A program made the position numbers and the translations under genes. Below are positions 50,769 through 61,070 of a stretch of 64,000 nt of DNA, piece after piece. Each line of letters starts with the position of its first letter. Within the stretch, counting starts at the first letter, position 1. Under the pieces are notes generated by a model. It searched no databases, had not been told where the DNA came from, and saw only the letters and a program-made list of their open reading frames with translations. Location of the stretch: positions 1,255,501-1,319,500 of the forward strand of contig NZ_CP080649.1 in assembly GCF_019603315.1 (NCBI RefSeq), written 5' to 3'. Source of the stretch: Ruficoccus sp. ZRK36 (GTDB lineage: Bacteria; Verrucomicrobiota; Verrucomicrobiia; Opitutales; Cerasicoccaceae).

Positions 50769-52202
50769 CTACTCGACCTGGCGCAGCTGGATGCTGTCGA
50801 TGATGTGTTCTCCGACGAGGAGGTTTGTCACCACGACCATCCAGTCGCCGGGGCTGGCCCACTCGATGCGCCCGGAGTAGAGCTTGGCAAAGGCGGCCTT
50901 GATCGTCTCCTCGGAATCCTCGTGGAAATCGATGCGGAACGGCTCGACGCCCCACATCATGAGCATCTGCTTGAAGATCAACTCCTCATCTGTGAAAGCG
51001 AAGATCGGCACGCGGGTCGGCCGCAGGGCCGATAGGATGCCGGGTAGGTAGCCACTGCGGGTGAAGACGACGATCCCGGCCTTGTTCAGGTCCTGGGCGA
51101 GGTGGACAGCGGCCCGGAGCATCTTTGCCTTGGGCTTGTTGAGCGGGATGTTTTCGTAGTCCTTTGCGTCGCGGTTGCGCTCGACCTGGCGGGCGATGCG
51201 GTTCATGACCCGAGCGCATTCGATCGGGTACTTGCCGGTCGTGGTCTCGCCCGAGAGCATGACGCAGTCGGCTTTTTCAAAAACAGCATTGGCGATGTCC
51301 GTCACCTCGGCGCGCGTTGGGATCGGCTGCTCGATCATACTCTCCAGCATGTGAGTGGCGATGATGACGGGCTTCTTCTTTTGGATACAGGCTTTGACGG
51401 CGCGGCGCTGGATCAGCGGCAGCTCCTCATAGGGGCACTCGATGCCGAGGTCTCCGCGCGCGACCATGAGCGCATCGGAGGCGGTGATGATCTCGTCCAG
51501 ATTGGAAATCGCGGACTGGTCCTCGATCTTGGCGATGATGCGCGCCTCTGAGTTGTTGGCCTTGAGGTGGCGGCGCATGATGTCGAGGTCGTTGGCCTCG
51601 CGGACGAAGGACAGCGCGAAAAATTCGATGTTGTGTTTAACGCCGACGGCGATGTCAGCCTTGTCCTTATCGGTCAGGGCGGGCAGGTTCACCTTCACGC
51701 CCGGCAGGTTAATGTGGCGGCGGTTGCCCATCGGGCCGGGGATGATGACCTTGCAGCGGACGCGGTCTTCCAGGATTTCCAGGATCTCCATGCGTACCAG
51801 GCCGCTGTCCACGAGCAGGGTGTCACCTACGCGCACATCCTGATGCAGGCGCGGGTAGTTCACGGTGACGCCGCGGATGCCACTCTCCAGTGCGGAGCGG
51901 TCACCGGTCACGAGAAAATCAAACGTCTCGCCGGCTTCCAGTTCAATCGGCTCGGGGAGGTCTCCGGTCCGGATTTCCGGTCCCTTGACGTCCATCATGA
52001 TGGCGACATGCCGATCGACTTCGGAGCACACCTTGCGCACGCGCGTGATGACCTTCTCGGTCCACTCGTGGTTGGCGTGGGCCATGTTGAGGCGGCAGAC
52101 GTCTACGCCGCCGGTCACGATCATCTCGCGCAGGGTGTCTTCTTCCTCGGTGGCGGGCCCGAGTGTGAAAATAATCTTGGTGTGTCTGTAGTCGAAATAC
52201 AT
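50769..52202 (-). CDS. pyk: Pyruvate kinase
   Basis: Glycolytic enzyme that makes ATP and pyruvate from PEP. It has 477 residues. It starts [13 protein letters not shown], then [56 protein letters not shown] and DCVMLSGET, with a C-terminal effector domain. It converges with the lipoprotein gene. Confidence 0.97.
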   Translation of the reverse strand: MYFDYRHTKIIFTLGPATEEEDTLREMIVTGGVDVCRLNMAHANHEWTEKVITRVRKVCSEVDRHVAIMMDVKGPEIRTGDLPEPIELEAGETFDFLVTGDRSALESGIRGVTVNYPRLHQDVRVGDTLLVDSGLVRMEILEILEDRVRCKVIIPGPMGNRRHINLPGVKVNLPALTDKDKADIAVGVKHNIEFFALSFVREANDLDIMRRHLKANNSEARIIAKIEDQSAISNLDEIITASDALMVARGDLGIECPYEELPLIQRRAVKACIQKKKPVIIATHMLESMIEQPIPTRAEVTDIANAVFEKADCVMLSGETTTGKYPIECARVMNRIARQVERNRDAKDYENIPLNKPKAKMLRAAVHLAQDLNKAGIVVFTRSGYLPGILSALRPTRVPIFAFTDEELIFKQMLMMWGVEPFRIDFHEDSEETIKAAFAKLYSGRIEWASPGDWMVVVTNLLVGEHIIDSIQLRQVE

Positions 52203-52288
52203 GCGTAAAAATAGGTCAGAAGTGCAGCCAATCGGCTTCAGTGGAAAAAACTGAATACGAGTTGATCAAAAAAACGGCGGTAAATGCG

Positions 52289-53098
52289 TTAGAGTGTAGC
52301 CAAATCGTAAGCAGGTCCAATGCCGTTTACCGGATCGATTACGCTCAGGCCAAAGCTGCGACCACGCTCCCGGAGGACCGAGAAATGCCGCTCGACCAGC
52401 CCCACGTCGTTACAGTCGCGGCTCAGGTGCGCGAGGCAGACGTGTTTCCAGCGCGGGGACTCGACCTCGCTGAGGAGGTCCAGGGCCGCGTCATTCGAGA
52501 GGTGGCCGTGACGGCCACGGATGCGTTGCTTGAGAGACCAGGGGCGGCGCTCATCTTTTTCGAGCATCTCGGTGTCGTGGTTGGCCTCCAGCACGAGCAG
52601 GTCCGCGTGGCGGATTTTTTCGCTCACGTTGGCCGGGATGTAGCCCAGGTCGGTTGCCCAGGCGACACTGCGCCGGGGCGAAAAGAGTGTGTCCTCGCCG
52701 CCCTCGAAGAGGTAGCCCACCGGGTCATAGGCATCGTGGGGGACGCTGAAAGCCGTCACCTCCAGATCGCAGAATGAGAAGCTGCGCCCGGTCTCGAAGA
52801 CCTGCCAGTTGGGGCGGAAGGTCAGGCGCGATTGGACGGCCTGCATGGTCTCGCGGTTGGCAAAGACCTTGATGTGCGGATGGCGGCGCAGGCCCTTGAT
52901 GCCGGCGGCGTGGTCGCTGTGCTCGTGCGTGAGGAAGATCGCGTCAACCTGAGCGAGGCTTTCGCCGCATTGCTCCAGCATCTGGCCGAGCTTGCGGGCG
53001 CTAAATCCTGCGTCGATGAGGATCTTGCAGCCTGCCGCAGTGAGCAGTGCGGCATTACCCGAACTGCTGCTGCCAAGTATGCGGAATTGCAGGCACAT
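52289..53098 (-). CDS. MBL-fold metallohydrolase (YycJ/WalJ-like)
   Basis: A 269-residue beta-lactamase-fold protein. The zinc motif is THEHSDHAAG, a further Asp lies in ATDLGY, and later HDTEMLEKDE and CLAHLSRDCND provide the remaining ligands. The start FRILGSSSSGNAALL matches the YycJ-type group, linked in known members to DNA repair or cell-wall signalling. It is a single gene, divergent from gdhA. Confidence 0.88.
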   Translation of the reverse strand: MCLQFRILGSSSSGNAALLTAAGCKILIDAGFSARKLGQMLEQCGESLAQVDAIFLTHEHSDHAAGIKGLRRHPHIKVFANRETMQAVQSRLTFRPNWQVFETGRSFSFCDLEVTAFSVPHDAYDPVGYLFEGGEDTLFSPRRSVAWATDLGYIPANVSEKIRHADLLVLEANHDTEMLEKDERRPWSLKQRIRGRHGHLSNDAALDLLSEVESPRWKHVCLAHLSRDCNDVGLVERHFSVLRERGRSFGLSVIDPVNGIGPAYDLATL

Positions 53099-53169
53099 CG
53101 ATGGAGAATATACACAGCACTGGCGGCTCTTACTGGCAAGGAAATTGGCCGCTGCTGGCTAAATTAATG

Positions 53170-53183
53170 TGTACGTACGTACA
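53170..53183. promoter_or_regulatory. Perfect 14-bp palindrome upstream of gdhA
   Basis: TGTACGTACGTACA, a perfect dyad in the gap between the MBL and gdhA genes. It contains tandem TACG units, so it could be an operator or a chance repeat. It is located 161 bases before the gdhA start. Confidence 0.35.
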
Positions 53184-53242
53184 TCATCTTGCGAGTATCG
53201 CATACACCTTTGTTGGAGCCTTTTACATCCGGCAATGTCTCA

Positions 53243-53272
53243 TTGCTTAAATGCTTTTCGATTTGTTATAAG
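53243..53272 (+). promoter_or_regulatory. Possible gdhA promoter
   Basis: TTGCTT (53243-53248), a 17- to 18-base spacer, then TTATAA/TATAAG ending at 53272. The start codon follows about 70 bases later. It is a moderate match to the housekeeping consensus. Confidence 0.4.
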
Positions 53273-53337
53273 TCCGGCGGTGTTTATGCCGCTTAATAAG
53301 TTATACGCTTTCCCGTTCTCACTCTCCAACCCCTTAG

Positions 53338-54681
<1,344 letters not shown>

Positions 54682-54729
54682 GAGGCCGGGGCTTGCTCAG
54701 CCCCATAAATGCCAACGAGTGCAACCCGC

Positions 54730-55500
54730 TTAAGGATAGTCCTGGCGGGTGGGGCGGACGGTGAGGTCGCTGATGTGGATGTGCGGGGGCAGGGCGACGA
54801 CGTGCTCGATGGCGGCGGCGATATCATCCCCGACCAGCAGCGGACCAAAGTTTTTATGGAAGTGGTTGACCGTCTCGTCGTTGTATCCGGCGGCGTCCTG
54901 GAAGCCACTCACCACGATGCCCGGAGCCACCAGCGTGACGCGCACGCCCTTGCCGCAGATTTCGCGGCGCAGCCCCTCGGCCAGTGAGTGGACGGCCCAC
55001 TTGGTCGAGCCATAGACGGCACTGAAGGGCGAAATCTGTTTCCCCACGACCGAGCCGATGACGACGAGGTCGGCAGCCGACTTTGGGTAATCGGTCTCCT
55101 GCTTTTTCACCATGCGCAGGGCGGCCTCCTGCATGAGCGCGAGGGCTCCGGCCACATTGAGCTTGAGGATCGTCTCGTACTTCTCGAGGTCGGCTTGCGT
55201 GACAGAGCCACCCAGGCCGGTCCCGGCGTTGGCCACGACAATATCGGCCTCAGCCCCGAACGTTTCCACGGCGGCAGTAAAGAGCGAGTCGACGACGGGC
55301 TTCTCGGCGGCGCTACCGGCGACACCCTTGAAGAGCGGGCCGAGTTCCTTTTCGAGGGCGGCGAGCTTGTCGGCGCTGCGGGCGTTACCGATGACGCCGT
55401 AGCCTTGGGAGACGAAGCGGCGAACGGTGGCTTCACCGATCCCGGAGCTGGCTCCAGTCACGATGGCGATGCGGGAAGGGGAGTCTGACATGGAAGACAT
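54730..55500 (-). CDS. SDR-family oxidoreductase
   Basis: Short-chain dehydrogenase of about 256 residues from the ATG at 55500 (or 253 from 55491). The cofactor motif TGASSGIGEATV, VVANAGTG, and the active site YGSTKWAV (Tyr-x3-Lys), preceded by VIGSVVG, are all present. An upstream in-frame start at 55527 looks unused. The substrate is unknown. It converges with gdhA. Confidence 0.88.
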   Translation of the reverse strand: MSSMSDSPSRIAIVTGASSGIGEATVRRFVSQGYGVIGNARSADKLAALEKELGPLFKGVAGSAAEKPVVDSLFTAAVETFGAEADIVVANAGTGLGGSVTQADLEKYETILKLNVAGALALMQEAALRMVKKQETDYPKSAADLVVIGSVVGKQISPFSAVYGSTKWAVHSLAEGLRREICGKGVRVTLVAPGIVVSGFQDAAGYNDETVNHFHKNFGPLLVGDDIAAAIEHVVALPPHIHISDLTVRPTRQDYP

Positions 55501-55565
55501 GGTATCTACAGACAGGCAGGCCCGCAAGCCGTTCCGGGGTTGATTTACCGGATTGAGACAAAAAA

Positions 55566-55593
55566 TAAACCGGCTCCTTTCGGAACCGGTTTA
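55566..55593 (-). terminator. Intrinsic terminator after the large unknown gene
   Basis: 12-bp stem with one mismatch (55566-55577 with 55582-55593) and a TTTC loop, followed on the minus strand by T residues (the plus strand is A-rich at 55558-55565). It lies 25 bases beyond the stop of the gene at 55618. Confidence 0.82.
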
Positions 55594-55617
55594 TAGTAAA
55601 GTTACTTGTCCTGGTGC

Positions 55618-57381
55618 TTAGGCGTCGGCGAAAGCGATGTCGGGCTCGAATTCGACCACGAGGCGGTACTTCATGCCGGGTCGCATGATGAGCGGATGGT
55701 CGCGCACGAGGTGCTGGAGGTAGTGGATGTTGCCCCAGTAAGTGCGGTAGTCCGGATCGTCGCTGACCACTTCGGTCTCGCCCCAGACAGCCTGGAAATC
55801 GTCCTTTACCACGACCGGGCGCAGACCGCCCTCGCCGATGGTGTAGGTCAGGCCGCTGTGGTAGCGGGTGTGCGGAGCGCCGATGGCGATGACGTAGCGC
55901 ATGCTGTCGAGCTGGACCTGATTCTTCACGGTGAAGATGAACTCGCTGGTCATCTTACCGCCGAGGAAGGTCCAGTTGACCTTGCACGAGCCCAGGCCAT
56001 TGACGGTCTTTTCCTCCGTGGTGATCAGCTCGGGCTGGTCGTAGCGGAAGAAGAAAGAGTTACGCAGCCCCAGGCCGGTGGTGCAGTTCTTGCCGTAGAA
56101 GGCCGGGATAATCTTCTTATCTCCGAAGGTCAGCTCGGGCAGGAGCACGGGGATCTGCTTGGCGACGGGCCAGTCGATCACGCCGGGGCAGTGCGGGAAG
56201 GAGAGCGAGGAGCTCGAAATACCCGCTTCGGAACCGGCGCTGACGAGCGGGATCTGCACGTGCAGGCCGCTTTCGGGGTCGAAGTAGTTGAAGAGGCCGT
56301 TTTCCTTGCGGTGGCTCTTGTCAAAGATCATGAAGCGGCCAGAGCGCTTGGCCGGGTTGGCCTTGGCGTCCATGCTGCCGCCAATGCTCTTGGCGAGGCG
56401 GGCCCACTGGCACAGGTAGCGCGCGGCGTCAAAGTTGGCCATGCGGGTGGTGTGCGTGTCAGCGGTCGTGCGCTCTTCGTCGCGGATGACGAGGAAGCCA
56501 TGCTCGTGGTCCAGATACGTCGTGAAGAAGAACTGGAACAGGCGGCGCAGGATGTCGAAATACTTGGGCTTTTCGTCACTGGAGATCCAGCCGTCGCGCA
56601 TGGCCTGCAGGATCAGGCTGATGCAGTGCATCTGGCCGTAGGCACCGATGCCGCGGCCGTAGGCCCAGCCGAGGCCGTCCTGGCGGACGATGTCGGGGAG
56701 CATCTTGATGTACTTGCCGGCATGCGTGCGCAGGCTGGGCAGCTTGCGGTCGCGCAGGTGGATGTTGGCGTGCAGCTGGAGAGCCTGACGGATAAAGACA
56801 AAGCTCAGGACGCCGTAAATGTCGAAGCAGCCGCCGAAGCCGTCGGGCTTGTCGTCGCAGTAGCCTGCGCTGCTGTTTTCCTTGATGCGCTCGACGAAGC
56901 GGTCGATCAGCTTACCGGTCTCGTCCTTTTTGGAGAGGCCCATGCTGAAGCGGGTGACGGCCTTGGCGATGTTGAACGCCTGAAGGTGGTTGTCGTAGTC
57001 GGTGCGCTGGAGCAGGCGATGGTCGAGGGTCTCGCGGGTCGGCTCAAGCAGGCGCTCCCAGACGGCGTTGCGCTCCTTGGACGGACCAAAGGCGAGCAGG
57101 CCGAGGGCTGAGTAGGCCAGGCCGTTCTCGGCTTCCTCCTCAATGAAGGCCTGAGCCGTAATGGTGCGGGCTACCAGGTCGACAAGGTCATGATCCCCAA
57201 AGCGGGTCTGCTGGGTCGCACGGTGGAATTCCCCAATTGCAAGGGCAGCGTGGCCAGGCTCGTCGAAGCGGCCCATCTCACCCTCCACAGGGGTGATGGA
57301 ACCATCAGCGTTAATGGCGTTTAGATTCTGACCCAGAATTGACTGGGCCATGTCGAGGCATTGGTCGGCGAAATTCTCCAT
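55618..57381 (-). CDS. Large uncharacterised protein, possible alpha/alpha toroid enzyme
   Basis: A 587-residue soluble protein with no signal peptide. The N-terminal half is all-helical with repeated hairpins and aromatic, glycine-rich loops such as GYCDDKPDGFGGCFD and YGRGIGAYGQMHCI. The C-terminal half is beta-rich (KVNWTFLGGKMTSEFIF, PHTRYHSGLTYTI). This helical-toroid-plus-sandwich plan is common in polysaccharide lyases and related carbohydrate enzymes, but no catalytic motif can be fixed. Paired His and acidic residues are present. It is a single gene with its own terminator. The family is not recognised. Confidence 0.7.
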   Translation of the reverse strand: MENFADQCLDMAQSILGQNLNAINADGSITPVEGEMGRFDEPGHAALAIGEFHRATQQTRFGDHDLVDLVARTITAQAFIEEEAENGLAYSALGLLAFGPSKERNAVWERLLEPTRETLDHRLLQRTDYDNHLQAFNIAKAVTRFSMGLSKKDETGKLIDRFVERIKENSSAGYCDDKPDGFGGCFDIYGVLSFVFIRQALQLHANIHLRDRKLPSLRTHAGKYIKMLPDIVRQDGLGWAYGRGIGAYGQMHCISLILQAMRDGWISSDEKPKYFDILRRLFQFFFTTYLDHEHGFLVIRDEERTTADTHTTRMANFDAARYLCQWARLAKSIGGSMDAKANPAKRSGRFMIFDKSHRKENGLFNYFDPESGLHVQIPLVSAGSEAGISSSSLSFPHCPGVIDWPVAKQIPVLLPELTFGDKKIIPAFYGKNCTTGLGLRNSFFFRYDQPELITTEEKTVNGLGSCKVNWTFLGGKMTSEFIFTVKNQVQLDSMRYVIAIGAPHTRYHSGLTYTIGEGGLRPVVVKDDFQAVWGETEVVSDDPDYRTYWGNIHYLQHLVRDHPLIMRPGMKYRLVVEFEPDIAFADA

Positions 57382-57643
57382 CGCGTGGTCTTACTGCAGC
57401 ATAGCATCCTAGGCCGAGGCGGCTTAAACAGGACGCGGAAACCCGTCTTTGTGGATTTTTGTATGGGTGCTGTCAACAGGTTATTGGCGCATCTGCAGAA
57501 AAGATGTCGTTTCTTGCGCGCGAATAGGGGTGATGTGCTCCATCCGAACCATGATTGCCGCGCAGTCGCTGGTGGGGATGCTTTCCCGCTTGCCCTGCGG
57601 GGTGCGGGCGTGGCAGAACTGCAGGACCATCCCCGTTATTTAA

Positions 57644-58288
57644 GTGGAGACACTGCTTTTCAAAGGCTTCGTGCTGGGTTTTATTTTTTCCGTCATCATG
57701 GTGCCGGGAGCCTTCTGGTGCGTGCAGGTGACGCGGCAGCATGGTCTCAGGTCGGGACTGGCGGTCGTCTGGGGCATTACGCTTGGGCAGGCGGTGTGGA
57801 TCGCCGTGGCCATCGCGTTGATGGGGGTGCTTTCCCTGCTGCCTTTAAGGATGCAGCTGGACTGGGTTTTTCGCACGGCTGCGGCTGCGTTGATGCTCTA
57901 CATGAGCCTGATGCTCCTGCGTGCCCGTAAGGCCGAGAGCCTGGCCTGCCCGAGCTTGCCGGGCGGGAGACGGCGGATCTTTCGCGGTACGCTGGCGGTT
58001 TCGCTAGGCATGCCGATGCGTTTTTTCGGCTATATGGCCTTCTGTGTGGCGGCAAACCTCGGCGTCCACCCCGGCGGAGTCACGGGGAGCGTATTTGTGG
58101 TCGTGGGGGCGATTATCGGCACGCTGCTGTGGTGGCTCTATCTGGTCGGCCTGGCGGTGCTCTTTGGCAAGCGTGTCCCTGAGCGCATCACCCTGCGCTC
58201 CCTGAACAAGCTCAGCCGCCTCGGCTCCATCGTCCTCATCCTGGTCTGCGTCCTGACCGTCCTGCCCCTGCTGGCGCGGGGTGGGTGA
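57644..58288 (+). CDS. LysE-family amino acid exporter
   Basis: A 214-residue membrane protein with about six helices. The N-terminal segment VLGFIFSVIMVPGAFWCVQV and the following RQHGLRSGLAVVWGITLGQA match the LysE/RhtB signature region, where a GP or PG-x-x motif is common. The substrate is unknown. The start is a GTG at 57644 (no clear ribosome site); a later ATG is possible. The 262-base gap upstream holds no convincing gene. Confidence 0.83.
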   Translation: METLLFKGFVLGFIFSVIMVPGAFWCVQVTRQHGLRSGLAVVWGITLGQAVWIAVAIALMGVLSLLPLRMQLDWVFRTAAAALMLYMSLMLLRARKAESLACPSLPGGRRRIFRGTLAVSLGMPMRFFGYMAFCVAANLGVHPGGVTGSVFVVVGAIIGTLLWWLYLVGLAVLFGKRVPERITLRSLNKLSRLGSIVLILVCVLTVLPLLARGG

Positions 58289-58319
58289 GCGTACGGGCTA
58301 TTGAGAAGCCTTAATAACA

Positions 58320-58352
58320 ATAAAGGGCTCATGCTGTGCATGAACCCTTTAT
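58320..58352. terminator. Intrinsic terminator between lysE-like gene and dapL
   Basis: 15-bp stem with one mismatch (58320-58334 with 58338-58352) and a 3-base loop. On the minus strand it runs into a T-rich stretch, so it mainly serves dapL. Confidence 0.8.
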
Positions 58353-58406
58353 CGAAAGTGCAGCCTGAAAGTCTGGGCCAGACGGCCCGGTCGCGGCGTG
58401 CTCCGG

Positions 58407-59648
58407 CTAGAAGCTGAAGTTGACGCTGCCGAGGCGTTGCTTGATCTCGCCGATGACGCGCTGCTCGTCGTCCTTGCCCTTGGACTCGAAGGTGACCGAG
58501 AAGCGGACGAAGGCTCCGGCGTCGTCCCACGGGACGGTGCTGATGAGCAGCTCCTTGATCATGAACTGCGAGAAATCCTCGGCGCTCTTGAACGCGATCT
58601 TCTTGCCGTCCTTTTCCGCGGAGGTCGGGATGGCGGTATAGAGGAAGAACGAGCCCTTGGGCTTCTTGGCGTCAAAGCCGGAGGCGCGCAGGGCGTCCAC
58701 CAGCAGGTCCATGCGGCGGGAGTACTTGGCGCTGATCTCCTCGGTGATCGAGGGATTGTCCAGGCCGACGGCGGCCGCCTTCTGGATGGCGAGGAACTGG
58801 CCCGAGTCGCAGTTATCCTTCACATCGGAGAAGGCCTTGACCACGAGCGGGTTCCCGCAGACCCAGCCGATGCGCCAGCCGGTCATGTTGTAGCTCTTGG
58901 AGAGGGAGTGCAGCTCCACGGCCACGTCCTTACCGCCGGGCACCTGGAGGATGGACAGCGGCTTGCCCTCGAAAATCAGGGAGGCGTAGGCGGCGTCCTG
59001 CACGATGACGATGTTGTTCTCCTTGGCGAAGGCGATGACCTTCTCGAAGAACTCGCGCGTGGCGGAGGCGCCGGTCGGGTTGTTCGGGTAGTTGATGACC
59101 ATGACCTTGGCGCAGGCCTTGACGTGCTCGGGGATGGCGTCGAGGTCGGGCAGGAAGTCATTGTCGGCGGTCAGCGGGCAGTTGTAGACATCGCCGCCGA
59201 CGTACTTGGCGTGGGTGCCAAAGATCGGGTAGCCCGGCACGGTCATGATGACCATGTCGCCGGGATTGATGAAGCACAGGGGCAGGATGCGCAGGGCTGC
59301 CTTCGAGCCGATGGAGTGGATGACCTCGGTCTGCGGGTCGAGCTCGACGCCGTAGACAGCCTTCATGTAGCGGGCGACGGCGTTGCGGAAGTCCGGGCCG
59401 CCGTTATCGGCGTAGCCGCGGTTTTCGGGCTTGGCGGCTTCCTTGCACAGGGCGTCGAGCACCTGCGGGTAGGCCATCTCGTCAGGTTCGCCCACGCCCA
59501 TGTCGATCAGCTCGACACCGGGGTTGGCGGCACGCGCCGCGGTCTTGGCACGCTTGATCTTTTCAAACTTGTAGATAGCGGTGGACTTGCCGTAGTCGGC
59601 CCCACCGATGCGCTCGGCGAAAAGTTGCTGGATATAGGGATCGTTCAT
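58407..59648 (-). CDS. dapL: LL-diaminopimelate aminotransferase
   Basis: Converts tetrahydrodipicolinate directly to LL-diaminopimelate, the short DAP/lysine route found in plants, Chlamydiae, Verrucomicrobia and some other bacteria. The ATG at 59648 gives 413 residues, the family length. Motifs: GVGEPDEMAYPQVLDALCKE, GYADNGGPDFRNAVARYM, IGSKAAL, NYPNNPTGA, and SKSYNMTGWRIGW with the PLP Lys. The frame extends to 59957 without support. It is divergent from panC. Confidence 0.94.
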   Translation of the reverse strand: MNDPYIQQLFAERIGGADYGKSTAIYKFEKIKRAKTAARAANPGVELIDMGVGEPDEMAYPQVLDALCKEAAKPENRGYADNGGPDFRNAVARYMKAVYGVELDPQTEVIHSIGSKAALRILPLCFINPGDMVIMTVPGYPIFGTHAKYVGGDVYNCPLTADNDFLPDLDAIPEHVKACAKVMVINYPNNPTGASATREFFEKVIAFAKENNIVIVQDAAYASLIFEGKPLSILQVPGGKDVAVELHSLSKSYNMTGWRIGWVCGNPLVVKAFSDVKDNCDSGQFLAIQKAAAVGLDNPSITEEISAKYSRRMDLLVDALRASGFDAKKPKGSFFLYTAIPTSAEKDGKKIAFKSAEDFSQFMIKELLISTVPWDDAGAFVRFSVTFESKGKDDEQRVIGEIKQRLGSVNFSF

Positions 59649-59763
59649 GGTCAAGGGACCAGCAAACCAATCGCGGGCAAAAAGGAAAATGTTTTTTTCC
59701 CTTTCCTGTTTATTAAATCTGCGTGATGATGGCGTTTTGAACCTCTTGAGGTAGAGTGCCGTT

Positions 59764-60606
59764 ATGCAGGTCATTGAATCTCCGCAGGAAATGCAATCTT
59801 GGGCCATCCGCATGCGCGGAAAGGGTAAACTCCTGGCTCTGGTGCCGACGATGGGCGCCCTCCACGAGGGGCACCTCTCACTGATCGACATCGCCCGCCA
59901 GAAGGCGGACCTGACCGTGGTCTCGATCTTCGTCAACCCGACCCAGTTCGGCCCCAATGAGGACTACGGCAAGTATCCGCGCCAGCTGGAGGCCGACATC
60001 AAGGCCTGCGAAGAGCACGGGGCGGACGTCGTATTTGCGCCGCGCGCCGAGTCGATCTACCCCTCGGACTTCTCCACCTACGTGAACGAGGAGCACGTCA
60101 GCAAGCACCTGTGCGGGCAGACCCGACCGGGGCACTTCCGCGGCGTCACCACCGTGGTGACGATTCTTTTCAACCTCTGCCGCCCGGATGTCGCCGTCTT
60201 CGGGCAAAAGGATGCCCAGCAGTGTGCCATCCTGAAAAAGATGGCCCGCGACCTGTTTATGCCGGTCGAGATCGTGGCTGCTCCCATCGTGCGCGAGGAG
60301 AGCGGGCTGGCCCGCAGCTCTCGCAACCGCTACCTGGAGCCCTCCCGCCTGGCCGAGGCTGCCAAGATCCAGCAGGCCCTGCGCACCGGTCAGCAGCTGG
60401 TCAAGGGCGGCTCCACCAGCGTGGATCGCGTGAAGGCCGAGGTCACCCACCTGCTGGCGCAGAGCCGCATGCTGCGCATCATCTACATCGAGATCGTGGA
60501 CCGCGAGACGATGCACCCGGTGCGCGAAGTCGTCCCCGGCAAGTGCCTGCTCGCCGTCGCCGTCTGGCTGGAGGAAACCCGCCTCATCGACAATATCGAG
60601 CTGTGA
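59764..60606 (+). CDS. panC: Pantothenate synthetase
   Basis: Condenses pantoate and beta-alanine, with ATP, in pantothenate synthesis. It has 280 residues. The adenylate-site PTMGALHEGHLSLID (HIGH-like), VSIFVNPTQFGPNEDYGKYPR, the FGQKDAQQ segment, and SSRNRYLEP (KMSKS-like equivalent) are present. It is the first of two cofactor genes here (with nadB), but an AT-rich lipoprotein gene lies between them. Confidence 0.96.
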   Translation: MQVIESPQEMQSWAIRMRGKGKLLALVPTMGALHEGHLSLIDIARQKADLTVVSIFVNPTQFGPNEDYGKYPRQLEADIKACEEHGADVVFAPRAESIYPSDFSTYVNEEHVSKHLCGQTRPGHFRGVTTVVTILFNLCRPDVAVFGQKDAQQCAILKKMARDLFMPVEIVAAPIVREESGLARSSRNRYLEPSRLAEAAKIQQALRTGQQLVKGGSTSVDRVKAEVTHLLAQSRMLRIIYIEIVDRETMHPVREVVPGKCLLAVAVWLEETRLIDNIEL

Positions 60607-60613
60607 TTTTTAT

Positions 60614-61015
60614 ATGCCTAAGCGAACCTCCACCTCTAGCTGTATTATGAAATGTATAGTAAAATTAATATTAAGTTTAAGTGTTGCGTTTGTCATTCTA
60701 GGTTGCTCATCCGTTGATGATGCAGGCGCATCTTCTAATGCGAAAACAGGGTTCTATACCGGCAACTCTCACGCTAATGATTTGCTGAAAAAAGACACCT
60801 TGGCTTTGATCTCAACCTACGTTCAAGCAAATGGTTGTAATGACATCAGTCATGTAGATGTTAAATCGTTGCACTACGAGCCAATGAATGGCCAAAAAGG
60901 GCACGTCTGGGCTAAAGAAGGATGGATGATTACAGGTTGCGGCAAACCCTATCCATTCGTTGTTACTTATACTGAAGATGGAGAAGGTGGGAGCTTTATT
61001 CAAATTGCTCAATAG
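60614..61015 (+). CDS. Small AT-rich lipoprotein of unknown function
   Basis: A 133-residue frame, beginning MPKRTSTSSC. A second ATG at 60647 (MKCIVKLI) gives a cleaner lipoprotein signal peptide with lipobox ILGC. The mature part has a GCND and a TGCGKPYPF motif, with Cys pairs that may form a disulfide. Base composition is clearly lower in G+C than panC and nadB, and codon use is unlike that of neighbours, which suggests horizontal acquisition. It sits 7 bases after panC, with a dispersed-repeat motif just downstream. Function unknown. Confidence 0.7.
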   Translation: MPKRTSTSSCIMKCIVKLILSLSVAFVILGCSSVDDAGASSNAKTGFYTGNSHANDLLKKDTLALISTYVQANGCNDISHVDVKSLHYEPMNGQKGHVWAKEGWMITGCGKPYPFVVTYTEDGEGGSFIQIAQ

Positions 61016-61035
61016 CACCAGCTTGTTAGCCTGTT

Positions 61036-61065
61036 TCTCTCTGTGTTCTCTGTGGTTATTCTTTA
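61036..61065. repeat. CTCTGTG-type dispersed repeat fragment
   Basis: TCTCTCTGTGTTCTCTGTGG (61036-61055) and flank up to nadB. It resembles widely scattered heptamer-type repeats (CTCTGTG/CACAGAG) that occur in many environmental bacterial genomes. It forms the panC-side border of nadB. The resemblance is from memory and not searched. Confidence 0.45.
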
Positions 61066-61070
61066 AATAA

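Noticed and set aside
55606-57111. 501-codon plus-strand frame opposite the large unknown gene
   Set aside because: The opposite strand has a natural start, a terminator and a credible protein; this frame is a low-complexity shadow.
57382-57643. Small open frames upstream of the LysE gene
   Set aside because: No ribosome sites, Cys/Trp/Arg-rich composition and no conserved features; most likely chance frames.
58398-59726. 442-codon plus-strand frame opposite dapL
   Set aside because: dapL is unambiguous, and the frame has the same shadow composition as the others.
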